Positions 43,896-52,027 of a DNA stretch of 64,000 bases are shown piece by piece. Below the pieces are notes generated by a model. That model was not told the origin of the DNA. It made no database searches and saw only the letters and a program-made list of their open reading frames with translations. How positions within the stretch are numbered: position 1 is the first letter of the stretch; every line of letters begins with the position of its first letter. The DNA comes from Brachybacterium vulturis (GTDB lineage Bacteria; Actinomycetota; Actinomycetes; Actinomycetales; Dermabacteraceae): contig NZ_CP023563.1 of the NCBI RefSeq assembly GCF_002407185.1, forward strand, positions 3,720,001 to 3,784,000. Direction: 5' to 3'. Position numbers and translations under genes: made by a program.

Positions 43896-45335
43896 TCAGT
43901 CGTTCAGGGTGTCAGCGGCTTCGCGCCGGGCGGCGAGCTTCGCTGCGTTCTCGTCCACGCGCTTCTTGCTGAGCGGGTAGAGGAAGATCAGAGCGAGCGC
44001 CACGGCGACGTAGATGATCCCCGGCACCAGCGTGTGGAGCATGTAGATGCCCTGGATGGTCGCATCGGTCTGCTGGACGGCCTCGCCGCCCTGCACCGCC
44101 TCATATCCGATCCAGCCCAGAGCCCAGCCGGCCAGACCACCCGCGAGAGCCTGGCCGAGCTTGCGGGCCCAGGAGTACACGGCGTAGATCGTGGCGTCAT
44201 CGCGCTGACCTGCCGTGATCTCGTGGTAGTCGATCACGTCCACGATGAAGGCCCACACGAGGAAGTTGAAGACGGCGAGCATGAAGCCGGAGACCGACAG
44301 GATCGCGATGAAGAGGTACGGCTGATCCTGGAGCCCGAGGAAGTAGGCGAGGAAGAGCGCTGCTGCACTGATGAGGGTGGCGACGACGGCCACTTCCTTC
44401 TTCCCGAACTTGTTGGCCAGCCAGGGCGCGAGCAGGATCAGCGCGAAGCTGGGGACGATGCCGAACAGGCCCGCCAGTGACTGCATGCTGCCGTCGTTGA
44501 AGTACTCGAGCCAGACATACGCGGTCAGGCCGTTCCCGAGCAGGCTTCCCACCAGCAGGAGCAGGGCGGCCACCAGCAGTCCGAGCAGCGCCCGGTTCTT
44601 CAGCACGCTGCCGATCATCGGGAGGAACGAGGGGCGATCCTCCTTGGCCGGGGGCTGCACGGAGAAGCGCTCCCGCACCAGGGCGTAGCAGATCAGGTAG
44701 AAGATGATCGCGAAGAGCGACATCACGATGGCCGTCCACATCATGCGTTGGCCGTCGAGCACCGAATCGTCGCCGATCTTCACGTAGACGATCAGCGGCA
44801 TCACGACCAGGATGAAGAGCACGGCCAGCTGTGCGCCGGCCGAGCGGAACACGGAGAGCTGGCTGCGATCCGCAGGCCGATCCGAGATGACCGAGGCCAT
44901 GGAGCCATAGGGGATGTTGATGAACGTGTAGGTGATCGAGCCCCACAGGATGTACGTGACGATCATCCAGCCCAGGCGAGCGCCGTAGGATTCCCAGTCG
45001 CCCACGAACGGCATGTACATCAGGGTGGAGGCCACGGCCACCGGGATCGCTCCCCGCAGGATCCAGGGCCGGAACCTGCCGGCCTTCGTGCCCTTGCTGC
45101 CATCCACCAGGCGTCCCATGCCGATATCGGTGAAGGCGTCCAGTATGCGCGACAGCAGAAGCAGTGTTCCGACGTGCGCCGGCTTGATGCCGATGATGTT
45201 CGTGTAGAAGATCATGAAGAAGAACGCTTGCAGGATGAACGAGAAATCGTTGCCGAAGTCTCCGAACATGTATCCGACTTTGTCCCGCCAGCCGAATTTC
45301 CGGACCAGTTTCTCTTGGTCCTGCACTGCTGTCAT
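43896..45335 (-). CDS. GPH-type (glycoside-pentoside-hexuronide) MFS symporter
   Basis: 479 residues with 12 predicted helices. The start at ATG 45335 follows GAAGGAGAAGG. The family shows RDKVGYMFGDFGNDFSF near the N-terminus, GRLVDGSKGTKAGRFRPW in the second loop, PYGSMASVIS and FVWAFIVDVIDYHE. GPH symporters import glycosides or glucuronides with a cation (UidB, MelB, XynB). It lies 23 bases upstream of the GH3 gene; beta-glucuronidase is the third likely partner. Confidence 0.92.
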   Translation of the reverse strand: MTAVQDQEKLVRKFGWRDKVGYMFGDFGNDFSFILQAFFFMIFYTNIIGIKPAHVGTLLLLSRILDAFTDIGMGRLVDGSKGTKAGRFRPWILRGAIPVAVASTLMYMPFVGDWESYGARLGWMIVTYILWGSITYTFINIPYGSMASVISDRPADRSQLSVFRSAGAQLAVLFILVVMPLIVYVKIGDDSVLDGQRMMWTAIVMSLFAIIFYLICYALVRERFSVQPPAKEDRPSFLPMIGSVLKNRALLGLLVAALLLLVGSLLGNGLTAYVWLEYFNDGSMQSLAGLFGIVPSFALILLAPWLANKFGKKEVAVVATLISAAALFLAYFLGLQDQPYLFIAILSVSGFMLAVFNFLVWAFIVDVIDYHEITAGQRDDATIYAVYSWARKLGQALAGGLAGWALGWIGYEAVQGGEAVQQTDATIQGIYMLHTLVPGIIYVAVALALIFLYPLSKKRVDENAAKLAARREAADTLND

Positions 45336-45387
45336 AGCCTTCTCCTTCGTCATCTTCATTGTCGACGAGCGTCTGACTGAAGGATCA

Positions 45388-45404
45388 CCCCTTGCGTCAA
45401 GGGG
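45388..45404. promoter_or_regulatory. Inverted repeat upstream of GPH symporter
   Basis: CCCCTTG-CGT-CAAGGGG is a perfect 7-bp inverted repeat 53-69 bases before the symporter start. It may be an operator; no regulator gene is adjacent. Three GTTGC repeats lie just beyond it (45413-45438). Confidence 0.4.
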
Positions 45405-45612
45405 AGGTAGGAGTTGCCAGGGGTTGCAGCGATGTTGCACTCCTCGGAGGGCGCTCGGGCCCGGGCGTCACCGGAGGCGTTTGCGGTGCATCACCGATCG
45501 AGGCGGCGGGGCTGCTCGCGCCTGATACCTTCGAGCCGCAGTCTTCGACGAGCAGGAACGGGGACGTCCACCCCAGGGCCGCCGTCGATCTCGGGAGGCG
45601 GAGGAGCCAGAT

Positions 45613-46296
45613 ATGACCAGCGGACTCGTGGCGATCGTGGGAGCAGGACCGGGAATCAGCACTGCTGTCGCGCGCCGATTCGGGGCCGAAGGCTTCACTG
45701 CAGTGCTGCTGTCCCGGACCCGCTCCAGCCTGGACCGCGAGGTGGCGAACCTGCAGGCGGCAGGCATCGAGGCGCACGGCCTCGTGGCCGACGCCGCGGA
45801 TCCCCGCAGCCTGAGCGCAGCGTTCGCCCGCCTCGAGGACGAGCACGGGACACCGGACGTGCTGCTCTACAACGCCGGCGCCAACACGATCGGAGACCCC
45901 ACCGCCCTGGCGGTGGAGGATCTGATCGATGACTTCACCGTCAACGTGGCCGGGGCATTGACCAGCGCCCAGCTGCTCGTGCCGGGAATGCTCGAGCGCG
46001 GCCACGGAACCCTGCTCTTCACCGGAGGGATGCTGGCGGTGAATCCGGTCGTCTCCCGGGCATCGGCGGCCATCAGCAAGGCCGGACTCCGCAACCTCGT
46101 CGCCACCCTGGGCGATGAGCTCGTGCCGCAGGGCCTCCGAGTCGGCACCGTGACCATCGGCGGCGTCGTCCGCGCCGGGACCTTCTTCGACCCGGACCTG
46201 ATCGCCGAGTCCTTCTGGGACCTGCACACCGGCAAGGAGACCGGCGAGGTGCAGTACGTCGAGGGGATGGAGAAGTCGGGGGCGGCCGCGCGGTGA
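45613..46296 (+). CDS. Atypical SDR family protein without YxxxK tyrosine
   Basis: 227 residues. The Rossmann motif is VGAGPGIS and NAG appears in LYNAGANTIG. The catalytic Lys remains in AAISKAGLRNL, but the position four residues before it, Tyr in active SDRs, is Ala. A FTGGM replaces the catalytic Ser tract. The protein may bind NAD(P) without being a dehydrogenase. GGAGGAG precedes ATG 45613. Confidence 0.8.
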   Translation: MTSGLVAIVGAGPGISTAVARRFGAEGFTAVLLSRTRSSLDREVANLQAAGIEAHGLVADAADPRSLSAAFARLEDEHGTPDVLLYNAGANTIGDPTALAVEDLIDDFTVNVAGALTSAQLLVPGMLERGHGTLLFTGGMLAVNPVVSRASAAISKAGLRNLVATLGDELVPQGLRVGTVTIGGVVRAGTFFDPDLIAESFWDLHTGKETGEVQYVEGMEKSGAAAR

Positions 46297-46301
46297 CGGG
46301 A

Positions 46302-46338
46302 AAGGGCCCAGTCCACCCCGGGTGACGCCAGGGCCCTT
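46302..46338 (+). terminator. Terminator hairpin after atypical SDR gene
   Basis: AAGGGCCC pairs with GGGCCCTT; within the loop CACCC-C-GGGTG forms a further stem. It follows the SDR stop by five bases. The rest of 46339-46659 shows only short fragments without a credible gene. Confidence 0.6.
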
Positions 46339-46659
46339 GTCAGCAGCTCAGCTGCGTCTCCAGCTGGGCGAGTGAGTGCGCGGCAACCACGACGATGCGA
46401 GCTATCTCAACCTTCTGGACCGCGACGCCGAGGGCTGCGGGATCGTGTCCTGCCGGGTACGCCACTACGTGACGGCCAGCGCCTCGCCCGGGGTGACGAG
46501 ATCGCCGTCGCGCTCGGCGGGGCGGCATCGATCGCTCGCAGCGACTACTCGGCATCTCCTGATGACAGGACGAGCGCACCTCGCTGTCGTCGATCGACCG
46601 GACGATCGCCGACGGGCCTGTATCCGGCAGCCACTGGGTGCGGGACGGGGCCAGTTCTC

Positions 46660-49600
46660 TCAGATCTGCTGGTCGCGGTAGAGCTGCAGCAGCAGCTTCT
46701 GCGCTCCCGGTGTGTACTCGATGGAGATGTATGGGTTCTTGCCCGGGCGGGACTTCTCGACCTCGACCACGCCCAGGAGGCCCGCGAGCTTCGTTGGCCT
46801 CCACTGCCCCGGTTCGCCGTCGAGGATCCCGGCGTCTGCCAAGCGCAGGTTGAAGGCGCTTGCGGCCAAGTCGGCATCGTCCTCGAACAGCACGCCCGCG
46901 GTCTTCCACTCGCGGATCACTGTGGTCAACGGGCCCTGGCGTGCCCGTGCCGGGGTAGCCTCCGCTGGTTCCTCGGCACTGGGCTGCGGTGCCTCCTTCG
47001 ACGGTGCAGCTGCCGCGGGAGTGGCCGGCATGATCAGCCCCGCCCGTTGCTCGGACGGGCTCAGCTCCCCTGTTCCGGTCGCTTCCTCCGGCACGATTGC
47101 CTCCGTCGTTGCCCGCTGCGCGAATCGGGACATCACAGAGAAGATCGGGCCGTTGTCCCAGCGGTTCGGGGCTGCGAAGACGATCAGCAGGTCCTTCGCA
47201 CGGGAGACGGCGACGTTCATGAGCTCGGGGTTCGCATCGATGAAGCCGGCTCGTGGGCTGTTCGTGCCGTAGACGGCGGAGAACAGGATGATCGGGCGTT
47301 CAGCACCTTGCAGACGGTGCGCCGTCCCCACGGTGATCAGCTTCGCGAGATCGTTCGGCAGGCCAGCAGTGTCATCTGCGGCGCGAGCGGCTTTGCGGAT
47401 CTCGGCGGCGATGACACCGGCCTGTGCGCTGAAGGGCGTGACGACGCCGATGAGCGAGTCGGCGTCGACCTGCTTGCTCGGATCGCTCTGCCGGTGGTGA
47501 TAGAGGTCGTAGAAGCTCGCGTAGTGCTCGACGATCCAGGTGGCGATCGCTGTCGCCTCCGGCAGGTTGATGCGGCTGGAGCCCTGGCGGGAGTCCTGCG
47601 AATCCTGGACGTCGACCCATTCGAAGGCGGCACGCGTCCCGTCCAGCAGAGAGTCCTGCGCAGGGCGGCGCGGCTCCAGCAGTCCCTGGTAGAGCAGCTC
47701 ATTGCTGAAGCCGATGATTTCGGGGTGGCAACGGAAGTGCTCGCGCAGCAGCAGTCCTGGCTCGCCGTCGCCGAAGCTCCACCGCGAGGCGTTGCTCGCG
47801 GCGCGCATGAGGCTGGACGGAGCGGAGCAGGTCACCCCACGCTCGCGCAGGCTCTCAGTCCATTCCTCCGCGCCGATACCCGCACCCTCGGCGATCTCGC
47901 GGTCGGTCTCCTCGTCCAGGGACCACACCGGGGCCAGCTGCTTCTCATCTCCCACCACGAGCGCACGCTGGGCGAGTGCGAGAGCCGGCACGCCGATCGG
48001 GCTGTCCACCTGCCCGGCCTCGTCGACGATCAGCAGGTCGATGCGGCCCATGTCGAAGGCGCGTGGCGCGCCTCGTTTCGTGCATCGCTCGAAGATCTTG
48101 GGGACCTGGTAGAGCGTCATCACGAAACAGGGAGTGAGGGCCGCTGCCTGGGGCCAGACGCGTGGCAAGACGTCCCACGTGCTCTTGAACCTCTCGTCCT
48201 CGTCCAGATGGTCGGCGAGCAGCCACTCCGCCTCGTAGTAGTGCACGGCGAGCCAGAATTCCGCATAGCGGAGAGTCACGTCGAGCGTCTCGTCGAGCTC
48301 TTCGAGACTCGTGCACTCCCGCAGCTCGGCGATCGCGTCGAGATCCCGGAGATGTTCGCTCGCCTCCGCCTCACCGCACAGATCCAGGTAGTCCACGGAG
48401 GGCCCGTCGGCACTCATCGTCCCCAGGAGGGCGACGCGGTAGCCGTCGACCTCGGTCAATGCGTCATGGATCCAGTCCTGGACGCGGGCGGGCTCGTCGA
48501 TGCCGCCGAAGCAGCGGTGCACCTCGATCAGGAAGTGGTCACGTGCCGCGGCGAGGTATTCCTCGCCGCTGTAATCCGCGTAGAGCTCGCTGCGGTCCTT
48601 CTGTTCCACGAGGTAGCGCTGCTTCGCGGCGGGGAGCTTGGCATTCGACGGGCAGTAGACGGCGAGCGATCTCAGCGGCTCCTCAGTTGCGGAGTCGCCC
48701 TCCTTGTGCGGAAGCCAGCGTCGGTCCAGGCTCCCTGGGGTCTCCTTCGTGACGGAGGCGAAGGAGGAGATGATGTTCGTGACAGCCTGATTGTTGGTGG
48801 ACGTGCCGACGATGACCGGCGCATCCCCTCTCTCCAGGGCCCGACGCGTGATCATCCCGGCCACGATCGCCTGCAGCATCGTGGTTTTGCCCGTCCCCGG
48901 CGGCCCGCTCACAGCGCTGATCTCGCCGAACTCGCTCTGGAGGACGGCATGGACGGCGCGGCGCTGCGAGGCCGTGAGCGGGTTCTTGTCGCTCATGGAT
49001 CCGCAGGCCAGGCGAGCGTTCAAGAGCAGACCGTCACCGTCATGGAGCTGCGACTCCGGAGTCCGGGGGCCGTCCCAGCCACCGATGATCCGTTCGAGGA
49101 TCGGGGGTGGTGCGCTTTGGCGGCTGAGGGCTTCATAGACAGCGAGCAGACCGCCCACGGCATTGATCCGGTCATGCTCTTGGACGTAGCAGATCTCTTG
49201 CTCGACGACGGCCCCAGCATGCGTCGCCGTGAACCCCTCGAGCGTGCTGCCCGAGACCCTCTCGAACAGCGTCTCCGCGAGCGTCATCGCGTCGGCGAGG
49301 TTCTCGCAGCGGGAGGCCTCGGCGGCGATCTCGGAGAGCACGAACGTCCAGAACGTCCGGAGCGGCCCGGCCATGACCTCGAGATCGGTCACCGACGAAG
49401 AGGTGAGACGTTCGGCCGGGATCCACGGGGAGGTCCCGGTCTCGAGCTCAGGCTCCAGCCGGCCGTCGCGGTACAGAGTCGCGCCGAGCAGCAGGAGCCC
49501 GCGCTGGGCGGCTCCGCGCAACCCAGGGACGGAGGCGAGCGAGATGGCGACGGAGATCGAGGCGTCCTGGGGTTTCTTCGAGTCGGCCCGTCTGGCTGCC

Positions 49601-49791
49601 CGATCGTGGACGTCGAACAGCGCCTGGGTGTGCTCCTTCGTCAGGGTTCCGGTCGCGAGCTGCTCCCGGGTCGTCGCGACGAACGCGGATGCCTCGCTGA
49701 AAGTCACCTCTTCGAGCGGCTCGCGGTGCAGGACCTGCGTGAAGTAGTCAGTGACCGCGCTTGTTCGCGTCGATGTGCTCGCGTGTGCCAT
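46660..49791 (-). CDS. Large SF1 (UPF1/DNA2-like) helicase
   Basis: 1043 residues. Start ATG 49791 (MAHASTSTRTSAV). An N-terminal ~300-residue region has no motif I know. The helicase core follows: AAVHAVLQSEFGEISAVSGPPGTGKTTM (in parts: ISAVSGPPGTGKTTML, Walker A), DLLIVDEAGQVDSP (motif II), GDEKQLAPVW, LLREHFRCHPEI (motif IV area), GTAHRLQGAERPIILFSAVYG (motif V) and MNVAVSRAKDLLIVF (motif VI). A Pro/Ala/Glu-rich linker and a small C-terminal domain end the protein. It lies beside a restriction-modification cluster, so a defence role is possible, but a housekeeping RNA or DNA role cannot be excluded. Confidence 0.85.
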   Translation of the reverse strand: MAHASTSTRTSAVTDYFTQVLHREPLEEVTFSEASAFVATTREQLATGTLTKEHTQALFDVHDRAARRADSKKPQDASISVAISLASVPGLRGAAQRGLLLLGATLYRDGRLEPELETGTSPWIPAERLTSSSVTDLEVMAGPLRTFWTFVLSEIAAEASRCENLADAMTLAETLFERVSGSTLEGFTATHAGAVVEQEICYVQEHDRINAVGGLLAVYEALSRQSAPPPILERIIGGWDGPRTPESQLHDGDGLLLNARLACGSMSDKNPLTASQRRAVHAVLQSEFGEISAVSGPPGTGKTTMLQAIVAGMITRRALERGDAPVIVGTSTNNQAVTNIISSFASVTKETPGSLDRRWLPHKEGDSATEEPLRSLAVYCPSNAKLPAAKQRYLVEQKDRSELYADYSGEEYLAAARDHFLIEVHRCFGGIDEPARVQDWIHDALTEVDGYRVALLGTMSADGPSVDYLDLCGEAEASEHLRDLDAIAELRECTSLEELDETLDVTLRYAEFWLAVHYYEAEWLLADHLDEDERFKSTWDVLPRVWPQAAALTPCFVMTLYQVPKIFERCTKRGAPRAFDMGRIDLLIVDEAGQVDSPIGVPALALAQRALVVGDEKQLAPVWSLDEETDREIAEGAGIGAEEWTESLRERGVTCSAPSSLMRAASNASRWSFGDGEPGLLLREHFRCHPEIIGFSNELLYQGLLEPRRPAQDSLLDGTRAAFEWVDVQDSQDSRQGSSRINLPEATAIATWIVEHYASFYDLYHHRQSDPSKQVDADSLIGVVTPFSAQAGVIAAEIRKAARAADDTAGLPNDLAKLITVGTAHRLQGAERPIILFSAVYGTNSPRAGFIDANPELMNVAVSRAKDLLIVFAAPNRWDNGPIFSVMSRFAQRATTEAIVPEEATGTGELSPSEQRAGLIMPATPAAAAPSKEAPQPSAEEPAEATPARARQGPLTTVIREWKTAGVLFEDDADLAASAFNLRLADAGILDGEPGQWRPTKLAGLLGVVEVEKSRPGKNPYISIEYTPGAQKLLLQLYRDQQI

Positions 49792-50174
49792 GCAGTGTCC
49801 CCTCTGCTGCCGTCCCCACCACCGTTGTGCGCCTCGCCGAGTCCTGGGACCCGAGGATCGGTCGTCCTGTGCTCGTAGCCCACCACGATCCGCATGGACG
49901 GTGCAACGGCAGCGGCGATGGGGCGGGGTGCGCACGTTGCTCGATCTGGCGAAGGCTTCACAAGCCCTGGGCCTTCACCCGAGCATCGACACCGTCGTTG
50001 CCCGCAGCACCTGGACGCTTCAGCTGTTCATGACTTTCCCGCTCCCACTCACCACCCGAGAGCGTGCCGCGAAGCCTCCCAGATACGGAGGACGTAGTCA
50101 CGACCGCTCTCCCCGGGTTGCACGTTGATCTCCCGATGCTCTTCGCCATCTCGGATCCAGATCGTGCTGCGCTC

Positions 50175-50393
50175 TCACTTCTCTTCGGCAGGTGGTCCGA
50201 TGAAGAGCTCGACCGATCGGGTCATCAACTCGTCGTCGCGCACAAGACGCGCGCCGAGCCGCTCGTTCCCCGTGCCCTCGTTGATCCCTCTCGTCCTGCG
50301 GCTCGGCGCCCCACCACGATGGGGGTTCTTGATCGCCTGCGCCTGGAAGATGGAGCCCAGGAGTCGAAGTACGGCCTTGGATTTCTTAGTCAC
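50175..50393 (-). CDS. Small unknown ORF coupled to EcsC-like remnant
   Basis: 72 residues beginning GTG 50393 (VTKKSKAVLRLLGSIFQ) and ending ELFIGPPAEEK. GTG overlaps the stop of the upstream 50390-50611 frame as GTGA. No family recognised. It may be a fragment of a longer broken gene. The region 49792-50174 between here and the helicase start shows nothing I can support. Confidence 0.3.
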   Translation of the reverse strand: MTKKSKAVLRLLGSIFQAQAIKNPHRGGAPSRRTRGINEGTGNERLGARLVRDDELMTRSVELFIGPPAEEK

Positions 50394-50611
50394 TGGTTCG
50401 CCGACTGATCGCCCTGCCTGGCGGTCGGGGAAATGTGCGCCTTCAACTCGGCCACGGGCACAGCCTTCGTGACGATCTTGGCGAAGCTCTCCTTGGTGAA
50501 CTTGACGCCGATGACCCGTAGCACCTGCCTCATCGGCGTGCACCAGGCCGTCTTCGTCAGACCGACTCCCGCGATCTGGCGTTGGATCGCGGGACGTGCC
50601 ACGTTTGTCAA
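50390..50611 (-). pseudogene. EcsC-like N-terminal remnant
   Basis: The 73-residue frame has GLTKTAWCTPMRQVLRVIG and FTKESFAKIVTKAVPVA, which resemble the helical start of EcsC-type proteins where AVPVVGA would continue. After AVPV the sequence becomes unrelated and polar. It is probably the surviving start of a gene cut by the IS21-type element to its left. Confidence 0.35.
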
Positions 50612-50617
50612 CGGCGG

Positions 50618-50869
50618 GTGAAAATTGACCCCCTATCGACGGGCGGATTCAACCGATGGTCACAACAGTGGGGTCGCTGAATTTTGACCCCTCTGTCGGG
50701 GTCGTGTTTGTCTACCTCGTCGTCGTGGTGGTCTTCAGGAGCTCGCGGCGGGCTCGGGTGCGGTAGGAGTCGCCGGAGAGGGTGAGGACTTCGGCGTGGT
50801 GGACCTCACGGGGACCACTTCATTTTGTACCAGTGTCCGAGAAGGCGTTGCAATTCTTCAGATAGCACC
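50618..50869 (-). mobile_element. IS21-family remnant (end repeats and IstB tail)
   Basis: Two copies of an AATTTTGACCCC-like repeat (50622-50635 and about 50680-50694) match the multi-repeat ends of IS21-like elements. On the minus strand HHAEVLTLSGDSYRTRARRE and a stop at 50712-50714 form the end of IstB, the ATPase helper of IS21 transposition. The element stops at about 50812. istA and most of istB are missing. Confidence 0.6.
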
Positions 50870-51975
50870 GGTGGTGTCATAGCGTCGTAGCAACACTCCC
50901 GGTCGGTGGGAGCCCGAGGCGAGGAGACCTGGGATGGTGCGGCGGCGACTCACGTTCACGGAGCGGATGGAGATCTCGACGGGATCGAAGGCCGGGTGGG
51001 GAGTCCGGAAGATCGCTTCTCACCTGGGTAGATGCCCTTCGGTGGTCTCCAGAGAGCTGCGCCGGAACTCAACGAAGACGCGCGGCTATCAAGCGGTGAC
51101 CGCGGACGTGAAGGCGCAGCGCCAGCGCTCGCGCCCACAGGTCCGGAAAGTGGCGAAGGACCCGGTGCTCGAGGCGCGTGTCAACGCCGATCTCGCAGCG
51201 TCGTGGACGCCGAACGAGATCGCGGGTCGCTTGCGTCTGGAGGCCGCAGACCCGACCGTTGAACGCATGGCGAACTCTCCCGACGCTCAGGGCCGCACCG
51301 TCAGCGGAGAAGCGATCTACCAGTACATCTACGCGATTCCCCGCGGGGAACTCGCCAAGCGTGGGATCTTCTTGCAGTCCAAGCGGACCAAGCGCCGGAC
51401 ACGCACCACTGGCCGCTCCAGGGGTGGCCCGATCGTGGGCATGGTCCCGATCGCGGAGCGGGGCGAGGACGCCGCGAAGCGGCGGGTGCCCGGGCACTGG
51501 GAGGGCGACCTGATCATCGGGAAGAACGGGTCCTCGTGCGCGGCGACGCTGGTGGAGCGGATGAGCGGGTTCACCGGTCTGCTCGCCCTGCCCTCGAAAC
51601 ACGCCGAGGGCACCGCGGATGCGGTGATCGAGTACTTCACCGAGCTGCCACGGATGATGCAGGCCTCACTGGCATGGGACCAGGGCAGCGAGATGGCGCA
51701 CCACGCGAAGGTCTCCCTGGCCACGGACATGCCGGTCTACTTCGCCGACCCTCACTCGCCGTGGCAGCGGCCCTCGAACGAGAACACGAACCGGCTCTAC
51801 CGCGAGTACCTCCCCAAGGGCACGGCGATCCCCGACCACCAGCCCTACCTCACCACCATCGCGGAGGAGATCAACAACCGGCCCCGCCGGCGGCTGGGCT
51901 TCCTGACACCGACAGAATCCTTCGCACGACTACTGGCCGGCGAACCCCATGTTGCTTCCACGCTTTGACACCACC
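50870..51975 (+). mobile_element. IS30-family insertion sequence, complete
   Basis: Bounded by 26-bp imperfect inverted repeats at 50870-50895 and 51950-51975, each starting GGTGGTGTCA from the outside and ending AGCAACA, with 4 mismatches. It is 1106 bp long and contains one transposase. The flanking CC on both sides may be the 2-bp target duplication. It sits directly beside the IS21 remnant, nesting one element in the debris of another. Confidence 0.85.
50934..51968 (+). CDS. IS30 family transposase
   Basis: 344 residues. The N-terminal HTH reads LTFTERMEISTGSKAG and KIASHLGRCPSVVSRELRRN. The DDE core shows GHWEGDLIIGKNGSS (first Asp), ASLAWDQGSEMAHH (second Asp) and PWQRPSNENTNRLYREYLPKG (Glu), each within family norms. 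The gene appears intact. It fills the element between the two inverted repeats. Confidence 0.92.
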   Translation: MVRRRLTFTERMEISTGSKAGWGVRKIASHLGRCPSVVSRELRRNSTKTRGYQAVTADVKAQRQRSRPQVRKVAKDPVLEARVNADLAASWTPNEIAGRLRLEAADPTVERMANSPDAQGRTVSGEAIYQYIYAIPRGELAKRGIFLQSKRTKRRTRTTGRSRGGPIVGMVPIAERGEDAAKRRVPGHWEGDLIIGKNGSSCAATLVERMSGFTGLLALPSKHAEGTADAVIEYFTELPRMMQASLAWDQGSEMAHHAKVSLATDMPVYFADPHSPWQRPSNENTNRLYREYLPKGTAIPDHQPYLTTIAEEINNRPRRRLGFLTPTESFARLLAGEPHVASTL

Positions 51976-52027
51976 CCTCGTCATCGTCGAGCAGAGTAGG
52001 AGGACGTCTGCACCCAGGCTGCAGTTC

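Noticed and set aside
46339..46659. Possible gene between the SDR terminator and the helicase end
   Set aside because: Only short fragments ending in separate stops (for example ERDGDLVTPGEALAVT on the minus strand); no start, ribosome site or family.
46372..49878. 1168-codon plus-strand open frame over the helicase gene
   Set aside because: The minus-strand helicase has all motifs; the plus frame is only its antisense shadow.
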